NCBI GenBank assembly: GCA_934047225.1 | Contig: OW204011.1 | Span: forward strand, 13,466,339 to 13,530,338 | Reading direction: 5' to 3' | Length of the DNA stretch: 64,000 nt | DNA from: Ypsolopha sequella | Lineage: Eukaryota; Arthropoda; Insecta; Lepidoptera; Ypsolophidae | Shown here: piece by piece, positions 61,801 to 64,000 of the stretch | How the letters are laid out: every line of letters starts with the position of its first letter | Numbering within the stretch: position 1 is the first letter of the stretch | The notes under the pieces: model-generated | The model's database searches: none | Told to the model about the DNA's origin: nothing | What the model saw: the letters and a program-made list of their open reading frames with translations, nothing else | Position numbers and translations under genes: made by a program

Positions 61801-64000
61801 TGTCTGCTTGCTCGGATGTGCCACTCCAGGACTTCCAGGCGGAGACTGATTGTAGGTAAATACTGGCGAGGCAGCGAGTTCGCTGTGGTGAGGTCGTACG
61901 TAGATACCGATCCCGGCCAAAGTTCCCAGTATGGGAACAACACAATATATTTTCACTTTTAAATATCACAGACAGGTATATATTAATCAGTGAATATAGG
62001 TCACTCAAGCAAGAGATAATCTTAGAAGTTATTCTCCGAAAGTCGTAGGATCTGTCGACGGTAGGTTGACGAATCACCACCCTGCGGTCACCAAGAACGA
62101 ACGGGCGTTGAACCGTACGCGACTAGTTGTCGCGCGCGGCTAATTTCGCTACTAATAAATGTTTGTCTGTAACTAAACTTTTTTTATTATTAAATGTGAA
62201 ATACTAAATTAATTATCGCGTTTTAAGTAACGCAACGTTACAAGGGTACTGAGGAAAGGGGTCAAAAGAGTAAAATGTGAAACCACGTGGTTTATGGATG
62301 CATCTTTTCACGTAAAATTAAATCCTAAGTTGCGTTCCTAAGCGCCGGGGTGAATGTAAAAATTAACTGTCAACCGTTTCACAACCACCCGAGTGAAAAC
62401 AAAGAGCTCCGAACAGCTCCAAACAATTCTCGATGTCGTTCCTAAACCTTGTCAGAAATGTAAAATTCACTTTTGGCTGTTAAATTTTACACGCCGTAAA
62501 TTCAGGGGTAAATTTGCACTTTGACATTTGTCATAACATACGCGCCAATTTTTGGTTTCTGGGTTATAGAATTCCTTGGAATGACTTGTAAAGCCATTTT
62601 ATTTCGGTAATAATGATACATATACAAAAAATATCCTTTGCCACGTAAATAAACTGCAAAGTGGCCGTTCCAAAGCGAATAGTGAATAGATTCCGTCTCA
62701 GTCTTATCTCTTTCACTTTTACGAAGCAAACTTTACATTTACCCCGCGGCGTTTAGGGGATTATTACACAAATTCCCATTGACAATCCCCATCAATGGGG
62801 ATTTGTGAACTTTTCTTCCACTAATCCCCATTATAATCATGAATAAAATCACATATAATTGCAATTTCTTATTATCAAAACAAAATCATTTTTAAACCAG
62901 TTATAAGAAGTAAAGATTATTAATTTCCATGTTTTTAATTTTTAAGCTAATGGGGATTTGTGGACAAAAAAGTTCACAAACATGTCTTTATTTTTAAGCT
63001 AATGGGGATTTGTGAACTTTTTTGTCTACAAATCCCCATTAGCTTAAAAGTAAAAACATGGAAATTAATAATCTTTACTTCTGATAATAAGAAATTGCAA
63101 TTAAATGTGATTTTATTCATGATTGTAAAGCTGTGATTTTATTTAAACAATAAGAAATTGTAAAAATCTGTGATTTTATTATGTAATGATTGCAAATCTG
63201 TAATTTTATTAAATAATACGACATTTAATAATCTATATGAGTTTAGTAGTGAGTGTAAAACTAAGATTTTATTAATTTACCTCCATAAAAAGTAAAGACT
63301 CCGTGATCATTAATTTTCATGTTTTTATTTTTAAGCTAGTGGGGATTTGTGAACTCATGGGCTATATGAGCCGTTAATGGGGATTAGTGGAAGAAAAGTT
63401 CACAAATCCCCATTGATGGGGATTGTCAATGGGGATTTGTGGAATAACCCCGTTTAGGAACGCACTCTTAGATTGTCTGAGAAATAATTGTTGGTATATT
63501 GACAAGCAGGCTGTCAATCAGCTTGGTAATAGGTCTGTCAATGATATCTAAATTAGACAATTTTTGTAGAGCTATCTCTTTTACTATGATCACTGGACGA
63601 GTTATTTCAAAGTTGGCCAACTAGAGAACTGTCATGTTCATAATTGCTTCGTCGTAATAGCGAACCAGACGCAGCAATCAGATGATAAAGTTGAGAACTA
63701 TGATGCGATATTGTTTAATGGGATGCAAATTGAGGAACTCTATAAAAGTGGGAGTGAAGTAGATCTCCCAAAAAAAAGGAATCGTCATCAAAACTATGTT
63801 TTTGTACAAGACGAGTCGTCTGACAACTATCCAGTGTGCCAAAGTCGGTTTGATGACTTCTACAACTGGACGATGACATACAAACTCGACTCTGATATCC
63901 CAATTACGCATTTCCAAGTGAAGAATATGAACAATTTCGTGGTTGCGCCACGCCCCCGTGTCGCCTGGCAGCGCTACTTACCTCCAATTGACAAGAAACT
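55555..64000 (+). CDS. Alpha-1,3-fucosyltransferase (GT10 family), 5' part, two exons visible
   Basis: Join 55555-55842, 63570-64000 (continues off the edge), about 239 residues visible. GT10 enzymes transfer fucose from GDP-fucose to N-glycan or other acceptors in the Golgi lumen. Residues 1-15 (MEKLDRQTIQRVAKY) are a basic cytoplasmic tail and 16-35 a hydrophobic anchor, giving type II topology. Exon 1 ends KKVLLWIPTTNKQ, the 'ILLW' strand that opens the GT10 N-terminal domain. Exon 2 continues SYLFYYDHWTSYFKVGQLEN, CHVHNC, YDAILFNG, VFVQDESSDNYP and the family signature FYNWTMTYKLDSDIP, then WQRYLPPIDKK. Exon 1 ends at a codon boundary (CAG|GTAAAG) and exon 2 starts in phase 0 (tttttgtag|AGC), so the join is in frame. 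The GDP-fucose-binding C-terminal domain lies beyond the window. Which subfamily (core or peripheral) is not decided. Confidence 0.85.
56190..56260. mobile_element. 'tacaaggtgac' MITE end fragment
   Basis: 'gatcactaaccgagtctgca ... aaatttcaccttgtata' matches the right end of the family. Confidence 0.5.
56863..57367. mobile_element. Hammerhead-type palindrome, copy with long centre
   Basis: Left arm 56863-57025 ('cttcttgtacgagttccact', 'gacatcgtcgggctgattgg') matches the left arm at 48210. A right-arm remnant 'gaactcgtacaagaagactt' lies at 57340-57367, separated by about 310 bp of AT-rich sequence. Confidence 0.65.
58470..58735 (+). repeat. Interspersed repeat E, copy 2
   Basis: Aligns with 35150-35432 ('cagtcatgagctggcctacc', 'tttttgctgaggtcataatt'). 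Confidence 0.65.
59284..59460. mobile_element. Single hammerhead-family arm remnant
   Basis: 'ttccgaaaccggttggaaga' at about 59380 repeats the CGAAACCGGTTG block of locus 1. Inverted 'gagttaaaagcactt' / 'agtgcttttaactc' flank it. The core upstream is decayed. Confidence 0.45.
59768..60018 (-). repeat. Inverted repeat F, right copy
   Basis: Complement of 53393-53640 ('atcttgatagcaaaggacac', 'ggcaaatggaagttgcagct'). Confidence 0.75.
60163..61387. repeat. 72-bp tandem array, 17 identical units
   Basis: Unit contains aataagtcctcaaataatat and ggtgaaatacaattatgtct and caaaaa at the joint. All units read the same; 17 x 72 = 1224 bp. Confidence 0.97.
60163..61600 (-). mobile_element. LINE 3' end with amplified 3' UTR
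   Basis: The minus strand reads KTILVYSAIKIFNNLSKNML, then ESEKLKTFQRKLKRFLLDKP and FYTLIEFLTA stop (stop near 61380). This is the C-terminal 'AIK.FN.LP...K..LK..LL...FYS..EFL' of insect LINE ORF2. The stop codon lies within the first unit of the 72-bp array, so the array replaces the LINE 3' UTR. Confidence 0.72.
62325..63478. mobile_element. Outer TIR element 'gcgttcctaa.cgccg'
   Basis: Left 'ttgcgttcctaagcgccggg' then 'gtgaatgtaaa'; right complement across the insert: 'tttacatttaccccgcggcg' + 'tttaggaacgcact'. The nested element at 62758-63450 interrupts its right end. No ORF. Confidence 0.65.
62758..63450. mobile_element. Multi-palindromic element with exact 8-bp target duplication
   Basis: Flanked by CGTTTAGG (62750-62757 and 63451-63458). 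Ends ggattattacacaaat / complement of atttgtggaataaccc. Built of repeated 'atggggatttgtgaactttt' words in both orientations, giving several stacked palindromes. A hAT-like duplication length. Confidence 0.85.
63570..64000 (+). CDS. Fucosyltransferase exon 2 (GT10 N-terminal domain), partial
   Basis: The acceptor follows 'caatttttgtag'. The frame stays open to the window edge. Carries NCFVVIANQTQQSDDKVENY, DAILFNG, ESSDNYP and NWTMTYKLDSDIPIT. There is no ATG requirement because it is an internal exon. Confidence 0.88.

Larger units (their letters stand above)
55843..63569 (+). other. Fucosyltransferase intron 1
   Basis: About 7.7 kb, GT-AG. Contains a 2.9-kb hAT with nested hammerhead-type palindrome, repeat E and F copies, a LINE end with a 72-bp array, and a nested TIR element. 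61690-62110 holds short minus-strand frames (for example MKIYCVVPILGTLAGIGIYV) of unknown origin, possibly retroelement-derived. Confidence 0.7.

Noticed and set aside
61739..62080. Possible small host gene on the minus strand (113 or 66 residues)
   Set aside because: No recognisable domain, lies in a repeat-rich intron, and two frames compete; retroelement-derived sequence is more likely.
63678..63917. Minus-strand ORFs at the right edge
   Set aside because: They are antisense shadows of the fucosyltransferase exon, whose plus-strand frame carries the GT10 signature.

Overview
The window is nuclear DNA of an insect, most likely a moth or butterfly (Lepidoptera). The genes have animal exon-intron structure with GT-AG introns. 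The ribosomal and Ssdp proteins read as insect orthologues. The AT-rich introns are packed with repeat families typical of Lepidoptera, such as the 'gggttccgta...' repeat, hAT, piggyBac-like and mariner elements, DIRS, LINEs and tRNA-derived SINEs. I see no bacterial or organellar signature.

Three protein genes are supported. (1) RpL32 (ribosomal protein eL32), minus strand, 38-1344: two coding exons, with the rest lying off the left edge. (2) Ssdp (SSBP family, the LUFS/LisH partner of Chip/LDB1), plus strand, 4125-45600: seven coding exons that join without a frame break into 420 residues. All six introns are phase 1 and split a glycine codon. (3) An alpha-1,3-fucosyltransferase (GT10 family), plus strand, from 55555 past the right edge. 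A first exon (55555-55842) encodes a type II membrane anchor. After an intron of about 7.7 kb, a second exon (63570 onward) carries the diagnostic GT10 segment.

Layout: RpL32 and Ssdp are head to head, about 2.8 kb apart. Ssdp introns 1-3 hold nested MITEs, a hAT inside another element, a piggyBac-like MITE and a mariner remnant. Intron 4 (18.6 kb) holds a perfect (CAT)296 tract inside an inverted-repeat element, several hATs, a SINE, an LTR piece and a decayed DIRS-like retrotransposon (about 24329-29559) with its inverted termini and internal complementary region still recognisable. Introns 5 and 6 hold LINE pieces and many TIR elements. Downstream of Ssdp a foldback element sits 115 bp after the stop codon. 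The Ssdp-fucosyltransferase interval and the fucosyltransferase intron carry palindromic units with hammerhead-ribozyme-like motifs of Penelope type, more hATs, and a LINE end whose 3' UTR is amplified into 17 identical 72-bp units.

The genes do not form a pathway: RpL32 serves translation, Ssdp transcription, and the fucosyltransferase Golgi glycosylation. Most of the sequence is transposon-derived. The unusual signals are the inverted pairs of hammerhead-like motifs, the DIRS structure, the two extreme tandem arrays, and the modular glycine-phase exons of Ssdp.
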